A DNA stretch of 64,000 nucleotides, from positions 122,350 to 186,349 of the forward strand of contig CAJTPR010000005.1 in NCBI GenBank assembly GCA_910578275.1, given 5' to 3'. A model generated the notes under the pieces. It did not search any database. It was not told the origin of the DNA and saw only the letters and a program-made list of their open reading frames with translations. The position numbers were made by a program, and so were the translations under genes. This stretch comes from an uncultured Bacteroidales bacterium (GTDB lineage Bacteria > Bacteroidota > Bacteroidia > Bacteroidales > P3). Shown one piece after another: positions 50,775 through 60,293 of the stretch (position 1 is the first letter of the stretch; each line of letters begins with the position of its first letter).

Positions 50775-52964
50775 TTGGGATTGCTGCCCGAAGAGTATGA
50801 GCGGATCAAGCTTATTCTCGGGCGCAATCCCAATTTTACCGAATTGAGCATCTATTCGGTCATGTGGAGCGAGCACGCCTCGTACAAGAATTCCATCAAA
50901 TGGCTCAAGACGCTGCCCAAGAAAGGGCCCCAGATGCTGGTTGCCCCCGGTGAGGAAAACGCGGGCATGGTGGACGTGGGCGATGGCTACGCCTGCGTTT
51001 TCAAGATAGAATCGCACAACCACCCTTGCGCCGTTGAACCGTATCAAGGAGCGGCGACGGGCGTGGGCGGCATAAACCGTGATATTTTCACGATGGGAGC
51101 CAGACCTGTGGCTCAACTCAATTCCCTCCGTTTCGGAAATCTGGATTCGGATCATACCAAACATTTGTTGAAGGGCGTGGTAAAAGGCATCGGCGATTAC
51201 GGCAATGCCTTCGGCGTTCCGGTCGTTGCCGGCGAAGTGGCATTTGACGACTGTTACAACGCCAATCCGCTGGTAAACGCCATGTCGGTGGGGATCATGC
51301 ACAAGGAAGACTTGGTTTCAGCCATAGCCAAGGGAAAGGGAAATCCCGTGTTCATCGTGGGTTCGGCCACGGGCAAGGACGGTATTCACGGAGCCACTTT
51401 CGCTTCGGCCGACATCACGCAGGATTCGGCCGATGATATTCCTTCGATCCAGGTGGGCGACCCTTTTCAGGAGAAACTCTTGCTGGAAGCGTCCTTGGAA
51501 CTGTCGAAGACCAAGGCCTTGGTGGGGATGCAGGACATGGGCGCCGCGGGTATCATATGTTCCACTTCCGAAATGAGCGAGAAAGGAAAGAGCGGCATGC
51601 GCATCGACCTCGACAAGGTGCCCTTGCGCCAGTCGAACATGGAGGCTTGGGAAATCCTGCTTTCCGAATCGCAGGAAAGGATGTTGATCGTGGTGAAGAA
51701 AGGGCATGAAAAGGAAGTCAAGGCCATTTTCGACAAATGGGACCTGAGCTGCGAACGGATAGGCGAGGTCATAGACGAAGACCGTCTCATGTTCTATCGT
51801 GACGGGAACTTGGTGGCCGACGTGCCGGCTTCCACGTTGGTCTTGGGCGGCGGTGCGCCCGTTTACGACCGGAAATACAAGGAACACAAGGCCTTTGCCA
51901 AATGCAAGCGTTTCGACATACATACGGTCAAGGATATTGATTTGCAGGAAGCCAGGAAAGTGGCCCGCTTCTTGTTCTCCCATCCCGATATCGCCTCCAA
52001 ACGCTGGGTTTACGAGCAATACGACAGCATGGTGGGCACCAAGAACATGACCACCAACAAGATTTCCGATGCGGGCGTGGTGGATCTCAAGCACACGCGG
52101 CGGGCCATCGCCATGACCGTGGATTGCAATTCGCGCTATGTTTTCGCCAATCCTTTGGTGGGTACGCAGATCGCCGTGGCCGAGGCGGCACGCAACATCG
52201 TTTGTTCGGGCGGTCATCCGTTGGCCGTCACCAATTGCCTCAATTTCGGAAATCCCTACAATCCCGAAGTGTATTGGCAGTTCGTGGGAGCCATCAAGGG
52301 CATGAGCATGGCTTGCGAGAAGTTCGCCACCCCCGTGACGGGCGGAAACGTGAGCTTCTACAACCAATACAGTGAAGCAGGCAAGGTGGAGGCCGTCTAT
52401 CCCACACCGGTGATCGGCATGATCGGCTTGCTCGAAAAGCGTCACCATACCGGCATCGGTTTCACGAAGAAGGGGCATTCGATTTATTTGATCGGCAAAT
52501 CGCGTGAAGATATCAATAGTTCGCAGTATCTTTACGCCTATCGGAACGAGAAGTTCTCGCCCGCGCCTTATTTCGACCTTGACGAGGAATACAACCTGCA
52601 ACGGGTGGTCCTCGATCTCATCGAATCGGGTTTGGCCAAGTCGGTACACGACGTTTCGGACGGAGGGCTGATGACGACCCTTCTGGAATGCGCCCTCGTG
52701 AACGATTTGGGCTTTTCGTTGATGGTCGACGATTCCATCCGTCTGGACGCGTTCCTGTTCGGCGAAAGCCAGAGCCGGGTCGTCGTTTCGATAGATCCGG
52801 CGACGGTGGACGAATTTGAAGACTTGATGTTGGAAACCAAGACCCCCATGGTTTATCTGGGAGAAGTCACGGGCGGGAAGATCCTCGTGGACGAGGAGGA
52901 CTTCGGCGACATCGAGGAGTACAAGCATATTTACAATACCGCCATTGAAGACAAAGTGGAGTAA
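50775..52964 (+). CDS. purL: Phosphoribosylformylglycinamidine synthase, PurL subunit
   Basis: 729 residues from TTG 50775, the first start-like codon near the conserved region. It is the small PurL that works with PurQ and PurS: FTELSIYSVMWSEHASYKNS, FKIESHNHPCAVEPYQGAATGVGGI and GARPVAQLNSLRFG in the first half, and SVHDVSDGGLMTTLLECAL in the second. It makes FGAM from FGAR in purine synthesis. No ATG or GTG precedes MWSEH in this frame. Conserved-looking residues TGKTAKELGLLPEEYERI begin before the TTG, which suggests that translation enters from upstream, by a -1 shift from the H1-like ORF; the product would then be about 987 residues. Confidence 0.9.
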   Translation: MGLLPEEYERIKLILGRNPNFTELSIYSVMWSEHASYKNSIKWLKTLPKKGPQMLVAPGEENAGMVDVGDGYACVFKIESHNHPCAVEPYQGAATGVGGINRDIFTMGARPVAQLNSLRFGNLDSDHTKHLLKGVVKGIGDYGNAFGVPVVAGEVAFDDCYNANPLVNAMSVGIMHKEDLVSAIAKGKGNPVFIVGSATGKDGIHGATFASADITQDSADDIPSIQVGDPFQEKLLLEASLELSKTKALVGMQDMGAAGIICSTSEMSEKGKSGMRIDLDKVPLRQSNMEAWEILLSESQERMLIVVKKGHEKEVKAIFDKWDLSCERIGEVIDEDRLMFYRDGNLVADVPASTLVLGGGAPVYDRKYKEHKAFAKCKRFDIHTVKDIDLQEARKVARFLFSHPDIASKRWVYEQYDSMVGTKNMTTNKISDAGVVDLKHTRRAIAMTVDCNSRYVFANPLVGTQIAVAEAARNIVCSGGHPLAVTNCLNFGNPYNPEVYWQFVGAIKGMSMACEKFATPVTGGNVSFYNQYSEAGKVEAVYPTPVIGMIGLLEKRHHTGIGFTKKGHSIYLIGKSREDINSSQYLYAYRNEKFSPAPYFDLDEEYNLQRVVLDLIESGLAKSVHDVSDGGLMTTLLECALVNDLGFSLMVDDSIRLDAFLFGESQSRVVVSIDPATVDEFEDLMLETKTPMVYLGEVTGGKILVDEEDFGDIEEYKHIYNTAIEDKVE

Positions 52965-52974
52965 AAACGGCCGG

Positions 52975-55605
52975 ATGTGCCGGAATTGGTTGTCGATGCT
53001 CGGTCTGACGGCCTGCCTGCTTGCGGCGGGAGGCTGTTCGACCAAGCGCAACACGTTCCTTACCCGTAACTACCATAACCTCACGGCTTATTACAACGGG
53101 TACTGGAACGGTACCCAGGCCTTGGAAGATGCCGATTTCCTGTTGAAAGAGGAGTCTGTGGACAATTATTTCGACGTGATACCGGTATTCAAGTACGGCA
53201 ATCCCGAGGATACCGCGCTTATTTCGCGGCAAACGGCCCGCATCAAGGAAAAGGCGCTGAAGACCATCAAGAAACATTCCATCTCCATCCGGGGCAAGGA
53301 GTACGTCAAGACCATCGACAATGCCTATCTGCTGTTGGGCAAGGGTTTCTTCTACCAGCAGGATTATTCCAAGGCGCGTTCGGTGTTCAATTTCGTCTTG
53401 TCCGAATTCGCCAAGAACAAGGAACGTTACGAGGCCATGCTCTGGATTGCCCGTACATATATCCGGGAACAGGAATTCGGCATGGCTTCCTCGTTCATCA
53501 GCCAGGTGGAGGCGCAGAACGAGGACGGCTTGATGAAGGAGACGTACCGGGACCTGCCGTTGGTACAGGCCGAATTTTGCCTGCGACAGGAAAAGTACGC
53601 GGAAGCCGTTCCCTACTTGCAGCGCGGTATCCGGCTCTGCAAGGACAAGGACCTGAGGGCGCGCCTTCATTTCATCCTGGGGCAGATAGCCCAAAGGGCG
53701 GGCGACAACATGCAGGCCTACGAATACTATATGCGTTGTTTGCGCATGAATCCGCCTTTGGACCTGGTTTTCAACGCCCGTCTCAACATAGCCCTTTGCT
53801 ATGACGGCAGCAATCTCAATTCCAAGGATATACTCAAAGGCTTGCAGCGCATGCTCAAAGACCCGAAGAACCAGGCTTATTTCGGGCGTATCTATTATGT
53901 GATGGGCGAAATGGCGTTCAAGCAGGGCAACGAGGCGGACGCGGTGAAGTATCTGGATCTGAGCATCGCTTCAAGCCAGGGCGATCCGGAACGCACGTTG
54001 TTGGCGGCCAAGAAACTGGCCGGTTATTTCTACGACAACAAGAAATACATCGAATCGCAGAAGTACTATGCGGCCGCCGCGCAAGTGATAGCCGGCGACG
54101 ACCCCGACTATTACGATGTGATCAGCCGCGCCAGGAACCTTTCGGAACTCACCGGACACTACCGCCGTCTGGTCGAATCCGACACGTTGCGGATGGTGGG
54201 CAGGATGAGCAAGAAAGAACAGCGCAAATACGCCGAACAGAAAGCGAAGGAATTCCAAAGACGACAGGAGGAACTCCGCCAGGCCAAGCCGGGCGGGCCG
54301 GAACCGGGTCTTGCGCCCCGTTCCAACTGGTATTTCTACAACGAACAGACCAAGAACGCGGGTTTGGCCGAATTCAACCGCAAATGGGGAAGGCGTACGC
54401 TCGAAGACTTGTGGTTCTTGTCGTCCAAGCCCAAGGCCACGGTGTTGCGTTCCTCCAAGCAGGAAGAGCCGGAAGACGGCGGGCAAGCCGCATCGCACGT
54501 GCTCACCGCGGCCGACCCCGACTATTATTTGCAACAGCTTCCGCAGGGAGAGAGCGAGTATCGTCGCTTGGATTCGATCATAGAGCCGGCCTTGTACAAC
54601 GTGGGAACCATATATAGCGACAAGATGGGCGAGAACGCGGAGGGCGGGAAATATCTGGTACGCCTCATAAACGAGTATCCCGGTTCGCGTTTCATACCCT
54701 CCGCCTGCGAGACGCTTTGCAAGATTTACCGTCAATCGGGGCAGACGGCCGAATTTCGCAAATATGCCGACATCCTTGCCGAACGTTATCCGGGAACCGA
54801 ACAGGACGAAAGGGTGAACAACCCCGATTATTACAAGGACCTGGCGGCCAATGCCCAAACCGTCGAACGTCTGTACGCGACAGCCTACGAGAAGTTCACG
54901 CGCAATGACTTCAATGGCGTGCTGGACATCGTGGCCAAGGTGGAGAAAGGCTATCCCGTCAATTCGTTCCGCGAACAATTCCTGTTCCTCAAGATCTTTG
55001 CCACGGCCCATACTTCCGGATACAGGCACATGCTGCCTTTGGCGGAAACCTTCACGGGTTCCTATCCGCAAAGCGCGTTGACGCCAAGGGTCATGGCGGC
55101 CATGGAACGGGCCAAGTCCGACTTGGCCAGGAACATCGTCTACCCTGATTCCGATCCCGTGGCGACCGCACCGGTCCCGGACGGGGAGCCGGCCTCTTCG
55201 CCGGGTGACACGGCCGTCTATCCGGAGAACGAGGCGCCGAAGACCTATGCGCCGCCTTCCGACGGCGAACGGCATTTTGCCGTGTTCGTCTGCCGTACCG
55301 CCGACAGGGAACCGGAAGTGATGAACTTGCGCATCAAGGGATTCAACGAGAAGTTCTATTCGGAAAACGAGTTGTTGATAGAACTTGTGCCCAAGGGTGC
55401 GAAGTATTTCGTGGTGGTTTCCGATTTTTCGTCGGCAAGGGTGGCGCAGGCCTACGTGAAGATGGCCTGGAAAAACGATTACGCCCTGGGTACGGTGGCG
55501 CATAAGAAGGCTTTCGTGATAACGCGCGACAACCTGGAACTGCTCAAGGAGGCCGAGGACGAGAGCGAATACGAGGCGTTCTACGAAAAGAACTATTCAC
55601 ATTGA
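52975..55605 (+). CDS. SprE/PorW-like tetratricopeptide lipoprotein of the type IX system
   Basis: 876 residues from ATG 52975; a TTG at 52945 overlaps purL and is less likely. Lipoprotein signal LTACLLAAGGCSTKR, then the SprE hallmark NTFLTRNYHNLTAYYNGYWNG. Many TPR helices follow (for example AYLLLGKGFFYQQDYSKAR, ARLHFILGQIAQRAGDNMQ, GRIYYVMGEMAFKQGNEAD). A charged linker near residue 400-440 is followed by a second repeat region and a C-terminal domain (HFAVFVCRTADREPEVMNL). SprE/PorW proteins are outer membrane lipoproteins needed for T9SS function and stability of PorK/N rings. The gene is separate from porP-porK. Confidence 0.8.
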   Translation: MCRNWLSMLGLTACLLAAGGCSTKRNTFLTRNYHNLTAYYNGYWNGTQALEDADFLLKEESVDNYFDVIPVFKYGNPEDTALISRQTARIKEKALKTIKKHSISIRGKEYVKTIDNAYLLLGKGFFYQQDYSKARSVFNFVLSEFAKNKERYEAMLWIARTYIREQEFGMASSFISQVEAQNEDGLMKETYRDLPLVQAEFCLRQEKYAEAVPYLQRGIRLCKDKDLRARLHFILGQIAQRAGDNMQAYEYYMRCLRMNPPLDLVFNARLNIALCYDGSNLNSKDILKGLQRMLKDPKNQAYFGRIYYVMGEMAFKQGNEADAVKYLDLSIASSQGDPERTLLAAKKLAGYFYDNKKYIESQKYYAAAAQVIAGDDPDYYDVISRARNLSELTGHYRRLVESDTLRMVGRMSKKEQRKYAEQKAKEFQRRQEELRQAKPGGPEPGLAPRSNWYFYNEQTKNAGLAEFNRKWGRRTLEDLWFLSSKPKATVLRSSKQEEPEDGGQAASHVLTAADPDYYLQQLPQGESEYRRLDSIIEPALYNVGTIYSDKMGENAEGGKYLVRLINEYPGSRFIPSACETLCKIYRQSGQTAEFRKYADILAERYPGTEQDERVNNPDYYKDLAANAQTVERLYATAYEKFTRNDFNGVLDIVAKVEKGYPVNSFREQFLFLKIFATAHTSGYRHMLPLAETFTGSYPQSALTPRVMAAMERAKSDLARNIVYPDSDPVATAPVPDGEPASSPGDTAVYPENEAPKTYAPPSDGERHFAVFVCRTADREPEVMNLRIKGFNEKFYSENELLIELVPKGAKYFVVVSDFSSARVAQAYVKMAWKNDYALGTVAHKKAFVITRDNLELLKEAEDESEYEAFYEKNYSH

Positions 55606-55628
55606 CCTTAGCGGAGAGGCGCACTGCC

Positions 55629-58472
55629 ATGCAAGAAAAGAAATTGTTTTTACTGGATGCGATGGCCTTGATCTATCGGGCCTATTTCGCATTGAACAAG
55701 AATCCGCGCATCACCTCCAAGGGGCTTAACACGTCGGCCATCCTGGGGTTCGCCAATACCTTGCTGGAACTGCTCAGGAAAGAGAAGCCCTCCCATCTGG
55801 GCGTGGCTTTCGACACGATGGCGCCTACCGCCCGTCATCTGGAATATGTAGCATACAAGGCCAACCGTCCGCCGCTTCCGGAAGACATCGCCGTGGCCAT
55901 CCCGTACATCAAGCAGTTGTTGCAGGCCATGAAGATACCCATCCTCAGCGCCGACGGTTACGAGGCCGACGACGTGATAGGAACCTTGGGCAAGCAAGCC
56001 GAAAGAGAGGGATTCACCGTGTACATGGTGACCCCGGACAAGGATTTCGGACAGTTGGTGAGCGATCACGTCTTCATCTACAAGCCGGCGAGGATGGGCA
56101 ACGACATCGAGATTCTCGGTCCTGCGGAAGTTTGCCGGAAGTTCGGAATCGGGAATCCGTCGCAGGTCATCGACATGCTGGGGCTCTGGGGCGATTCGGC
56201 GGACAACATTCCGGGTATTCCCGGCGTGGGGGAAGTGACCGCCCGCAAGTTGCTGGCGCAGTTCGGTTCGGTGGAGAACCTCATCGGCAAGGCGGACGAG
56301 ATAGAAAACGGGAAACTTCGGGAGAAAGTGAAGCAGCATGCCGCCCAGGCGTTGGAATCGAAGATGCTGGCCACGATCATGCTCGATGCGCCCGTCACGT
56401 TCGACCCTTCGGAACTGGAACTTTGCCCGCCTGATTTCGATGCCGTTTCCAAGCTTCTGGACGAATTGGAGATGCGGACTTTCGCCACGCGCCTTGTCGC
56501 TTATTACCGCGAAGGAAGCATCGTCTCCCCGGCGGCGGGATCCGGACAATCCGCGCCGTTTTCCATGCCGGCGGTGGAAAAAGGCGGAGCGGAAAAAAGG
56601 AAAAAGACGATACAGGAGAACACGCTCGACTTGTTCGATCCGCAGAACATGCCGGAAGAAAAGCCGTTGATATGTCGGGGCAAGGAAGACGCGGACGTGG
56701 CCTTGTGGGTGAACGAGGAGGCGCTCAAGGCGGGTCTGGAACGGCTTTTGGAAGCGGGCGGGCCGGTGGGTTTCTGCCTGTATGCGGAGGGCGGGGGCGT
56801 CATACGCCATGCCATGCCTTTATGTATGGCGTTTTGCCGGCTTGCCGACGGACAGGCGCAGGACAAACCTTCGGCGTTTTATTACGTTCCCGTATTCAGT
56901 GAACCGGAGCGGGCGGCGCTCCAGGCGTTCTTTTCGGCCGTGCGTCCTTGGGAGAACCTGGTTTGCCACGATTTGAAAAAACAGTTCCATCTTCTGATGA
57001 ACATGGGCGTGCAAGCCGATTTCAAGGCTTTCGACGTGATGTTGGCCCATTATGTCATCGATTCCGAATCCCCTCACGACCTGAACCGCCTCACGGCGAA
57101 CTATCTTCCGTGGTCTTTCAGGGACAACCCGTTTTCGGGAGGTTCCGCCCTCACGGACGAGGATATTCGTTGCGGCATCCAGAATGCCAGGATTTCGTTG
57201 GAACTGTATGCCCGTTTCAAGCCCGAATTGGAGAAGATCGAAGCCCGGAAACTTTTTTGGGACGTGGAGATTCCGCTTTGCCGCGTGCTTTGTCTCATGG
57301 AACGCACGGGCGTGAAGCTCGACAGGCGGCGTATCGTCCAGTATGGCGAGGAATTGCAGGAACAGATAGCCGAGACGCAACAGGAAATATACGACCTTTC
57401 GGGAACAACGTTCAACATAGCCTCACCCAAGCAGCTGGGCGAGGTCTTGTTCGAGAAGCTGCAGGTTTCCGAAAAACCGAAACATACCAAGACCAGACAG
57501 TTCAGTACCGCCGAAGACGTCTTGCAGAAGTTGGCGCACAAGCACCCGGTAGTGGAGAAGGTGTTGCATTATCGCAGCCTTTCCAAGCTCAAGTCCACTT
57601 ACGTGGATGCCTTGCCCGCGCTCATCGACAGGCAGACGGAGAAGATACATACCACGTACAACCAGGCGGTGACTGCCACCGGCCGGCTCAGTTCGCAGAA
57701 TCCCAACTTGCAGAACATACCCGTGCGTACCGAATTGGGCAGGGAAATCCGGCGTTGCTTCGTGCCTTCCGTTCCCGGAAACCTGCTGGTGTCTGCCGAC
57801 TATTCGCAAATAGAACTGCGGATCATCGCCCATCTGAGCGGCGACGGGAACATGCTGGCCGACTTTGCAAGGCACAAGGACGTGCATACCGCCACGGCGG
57901 CCAATGTGTTCGGCGTGAGCCCCGAGGAGGTCACGGCCGATATGCGGCGCAAGGCCAAGACGGTGAATTTCGGTATCGTGTACGGGATCTCGGCTTTCGG
58001 CCTGGCGGAACGCCTGGGTATACCGCGCAAGGAGGCGGCCGGACTTATCGAAAGGTATTTCGAGAACTATCCCCGATTGAAGGCCTATATGGAAGAAACG
58101 ATCCGGGAAGCCCGCCGGAAGGGCTACGTGGAAACGCTCCTGCATCGTCGCCGTTACTTGAGCGACATCAATTCGGCAAACGCCGTCGTCAGGGCCTATG
58201 CCGAACGGAACGCCGTGAACGCGCCCGTGCAGGGTTCGAGCGCGGACATGATAAAACTGGCCATGATCGCCGTGCAGCGCGGTATCGAAAGGCAGGGGCT
58301 TTCGGCACGCATGATCTTGCAGGTTCACGACGAATTGGTCTTCGACGTGCCGGAAAACGAGACGGAAAGGCTCAAGGCCTTGGTCGTGGAAGAAATGAAG
58401 GAAGCCTTGCCGTTGGATGTGCCTCTCGAAGTAGAGGTGAACAGCGCGACCAATTGGCTGGATGCCCATTAG
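55629..58472 (+). CDS. polA: DNA polymerase I
   Basis: 947 residues from ATG 55629; the longer frame overlaps the previous gene. The 5'-3' nuclease domain (MQEKKLFLLDAMALIYRAYF, DGYEADDVIGTL, TPDKDFGQLV, LWGDSADNIPGIPGVG) is complete. The polymerase domain has motif A DYSQIELRIIAHLSGD, motif B RRKAKTVNFGIVYGI and motif C QVHDELVFDV. The middle 3'-5' proofreading domain (about residues 330-520) lacks the usual DxE of ExoI (the region reads GPVGFCLYAEGGG) and the NxxxFD of ExoII (reads CHDLKKQFH), so it is probably inactive. The enzyme acts in repair and Okazaki fragment maturation. Confidence 0.96.
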   Translation: MQEKKLFLLDAMALIYRAYFALNKNPRITSKGLNTSAILGFANTLLELLRKEKPSHLGVAFDTMAPTARHLEYVAYKANRPPLPEDIAVAIPYIKQLLQAMKIPILSADGYEADDVIGTLGKQAEREGFTVYMVTPDKDFGQLVSDHVFIYKPARMGNDIEILGPAEVCRKFGIGNPSQVIDMLGLWGDSADNIPGIPGVGEVTARKLLAQFGSVENLIGKADEIENGKLREKVKQHAAQALESKMLATIMLDAPVTFDPSELELCPPDFDAVSKLLDELEMRTFATRLVAYYREGSIVSPAAGSGQSAPFSMPAVEKGGAEKRKKTIQENTLDLFDPQNMPEEKPLICRGKEDADVALWVNEEALKAGLERLLEAGGPVGFCLYAEGGGVIRHAMPLCMAFCRLADGQAQDKPSAFYYVPVFSEPERAALQAFFSAVRPWENLVCHDLKKQFHLLMNMGVQADFKAFDVMLAHYVIDSESPHDLNRLTANYLPWSFRDNPFSGGSALTDEDIRCGIQNARISLELYARFKPELEKIEARKLFWDVEIPLCRVLCLMERTGVKLDRRRIVQYGEELQEQIAETQQEIYDLSGTTFNIASPKQLGEVLFEKLQVSEKPKHTKTRQFSTAEDVLQKLAHKHPVVEKVLHYRSLSKLKSTYVDALPALIDRQTEKIHTTYNQAVTATGRLSSQNPNLQNIPVRTELGREIRRCFVPSVPGNLLVSADYSQIELRIIAHLSGDGNMLADFARHKDVHTATAANVFGVSPEEVTADMRRKAKTVNFGIVYGISAFGLAERLGIPRKEAAGLIERYFENYPRLKAYMEETIREARRKGYVETLLHRRRYLSDINSANAVVRAYAERNAVNAPVQGSSADMIKLAMIAVQRGIERQGLSARMILQVHDELVFDVPENETERLKALVVEEMKEALPLDVPLEVEVNSATNWLDAH

Positions 58473-58512
58473 GCACCGGCCCTCGCAGGCTTGGCGGCCG
58501 AAGGCGAAAATT

Positions 58513-59190
58513 ATGGACATGAAAGAAAAGCAAGAGAAAAAGATGAGTTTTTGGTCTTATATGAAGACAGGAGGCTTTTGGAAGCAACTTTCGCTCATGG
58601 TGGCCATTTCGGCCTTGTCGGTAGCGATCGTGCTGCTTTCATTGCGGTTTTTCACCCGTCACGGACAAGACATCAGGGTGGCAGACATCCGCGGCATGTA
58701 TTTCGACGACCTGGCGCCTTTTGAAAAGGAGTTCGGGTTCAAGTTCGTCGTGCGCGATTCGGTGTACGATCCGGAAAAGGAACCGGGGGAAATCATCGCC
58801 CAGTCGCCGCAACCGGGCGCGCATGTGAAGAAGAACCGCACGTTCTACGTGGTGTTGGCCGCCGCTTTGCCCGCTTCGGTGCAGATGCCCGACCTCAAAG
58901 ACCTCTCTTTGCGTCAGGCGCAGGCGCTCTTGGAAACCTACGGCTTGAACGTGGGAAAGAAGACATTCGTTCCTTCCATCGCCAAGGGCGCGGTCATCGG
59001 CCAATTGTTCGATGGCCGGGAAATCGAGCCGGGCAGCCTGATAAGGCGTGGTTCGTACATAGACCTGCAATTGGGCGACGGCAAGGGACGCTTGCCCGTA
59101 ATGCAGGACACGGTGGCGGAAGAGGACGTTCCGATGGAGGAAGCGCCGGAAGGATATGTTGAACTTTACGGAGACGAGGTAGCGCAATGA
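58513..59190 (+). CDS. PASTA-domain membrane protein
   Basis: 225 residues from ATG 58513, chosen because it fits the lysine-rich cytoplasmic start before the membrane segment (LSLMVAISALSVAIVLLSL). After it come two to three PASTA-like domains: DIRVADIRGMYFDDLAPFEK, IIAQSPQPGAHVKKNRTFYVVL, and MPDLKDLSLRQAQALLETYGL. PASTA domains bind peptidoglycan stem parts or lipid II in Ser/Thr kinases and PBPs; here no kinase is attached, as usual in Bacteroidota. It overlaps rluD by 4 bp (ATGA), as in many Bacteroidota. Confidence 0.87.
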   Translation: MDMKEKQEKKMSFWSYMKTGGFWKQLSLMVAISALSVAIVLLSLRFFTRHGQDIRVADIRGMYFDDLAPFEKEFGFKFVVRDSVYDPEKEPGEIIAQSPQPGAHVKKNRTFYVVLAAALPASVQMPDLKDLSLRQAQALLETYGLNVGKKTFVPSIAKGAVIGQLFDGREIEPGSLIRRGSYIDLQLGDGKGRLPVMQDTVAEEDVPMEEAPEGYVELYGDEVAQ

Positions 59191-60293
59191 TGGCAGAGCA
59201 GGAATTGGAAGGAAAAGAACCGGAGGAAATCGAAGACGAGGAGGCCCAGGGCCTGTATGAACATTTCCGCGTGGTCGCCGATCCGGGACAGACGCCTTTG
59301 CGTTTGGACAAATTCCTGGTGGACCGCCTTTCGGGTACGGCGCGCAATCGCATACAGAACGCCGCCAAGGCGGGCAATATCCTGGTGAACGGCAAGGGCG
59401 GGAAATCGAACTACAAGGTGAAACCCGGCGACGTGGTGACGCTGGTGTTGCCCAATCCGCCGCAACACGTGGATTTGGCGCCGGAAAACATTCCGATAGA
59501 CATCGTTTACGAAGACGAGGCGGTCATCGTCCTCGACAAGGCTCCCGGCATGGTCGTCCATCCCGGATTCGGCAATTTCACGGGCACGTTGGTCAACGCC
59601 CTCATGTACCATTTGAAGGGCGAGAAGCCTTATCTGGTGCATCGGATCGACAAGGACACGTCGGGGCTCCTGCTCGTGGCCAAGACCGAGGAGGCGCAGA
59701 CGTTCCTGGCCAGGCAGTTTTTCGACCACAGCATAGAACGCAAGTACAGGGCCTTGGTATGGGGAAATTTCGAGGAGGAGGAAGGCACCGTCACGGGACA
59801 TATCGGGCGTAGCCTGCAAGACCGCAAGGTCATGGCGGTCTTTCCCGATGGCGACAAGGGCAAGCACGCCGTGACCCATTACAAGGTGTTGGAACGTTTC
59901 GGCTACGTCACCTTGGTGGAATGCGTGCTTGAGACGGGGCGTACCCATCAGATCCGCTGCCACATGCGTTATGTCAAGCATCCGCTTTTCAACGATGCCA
60001 CTTACGGCGGCGACCGCATCCTCAAAGGCACGACGTTTACCAAATACAAGCAGTTCGTGGAAAATTGCTTTACGGCGCTTCCCCGGCAGGCCTTGCACGC
60101 GGCCACGATAGGCTTCGAGCATCCTGTTTCGCACCATAGGGTGCGGTTCGAGTCGGAGATGCCCGCCGACATGGCCGCGGTGTTGGGAAAATGGCGTACA
60201 TACAGTCTCAGCCGCCAGATGGAGGAGCCCGACCAGGAACTTACGCCCAAGGAACTCAGGGAAAGAGAGAAATTGTTGAACCTCAAGAAATGA
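59187..60293 (+). CDS. rluD: 23S rRNA pseudouridine synthase RluD-type
   Basis: 368 residues. S4 RNA-binding domain at the N-terminus (LRLDKFLVDRLSGTARNRIQ), catalytic motif HRIDKDTSGLLLVAKT with the aspartate of RluA-family enzymes, and ETGRTHQIRCHMRYVKHPL at the C-terminal part. It should modify U1911/1915/1917 of 23S rRNA helix 69. Its position behind the PASTA gene and before the alpha/beta hydrolase, with 4-bp overlaps on both sides, indicates coupled translation. Confidence 0.92.
   Translation: MMAEQELEGKEPEEIEDEEAQGLYEHFRVVADPGQTPLRLDKFLVDRLSGTARNRIQNAAKAGNILVNGKGGKSNYKVKPGDVVTLVLPNPPQHVDLAPENIPIDIVYEDEAVIVLDKAPGMVVHPGFGNFTGTLVNALMYHLKGEKPYLVHRIDKDTSGLLLVAKTEEAQTFLARQFFDHSIERKYRALVWGNFEEEEGTVTGHIGRSLQDRKVMAVFPDGDKGKHAVTHYKVLERFGYVTLVECVLETGRTHQIRCHMRYVKHPLFNDATYGGDRILKGTTFTKYKQFVENCFTALPRQALHAATIGFEHPVSHHRVRFESEMPADMAAVLGKWRTYSLSRQMEEPDQELTPKELREREKLLNLKK

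Noticed and set aside
49548..51302. A 584-codon minus-strand ORF across udk, the H1-like ORF and the start of purL
   Set aside because: It is the antisense of the repetitive lysine/alanine codons and of conserved plus-strand genes; it has no recognisable features of its own.
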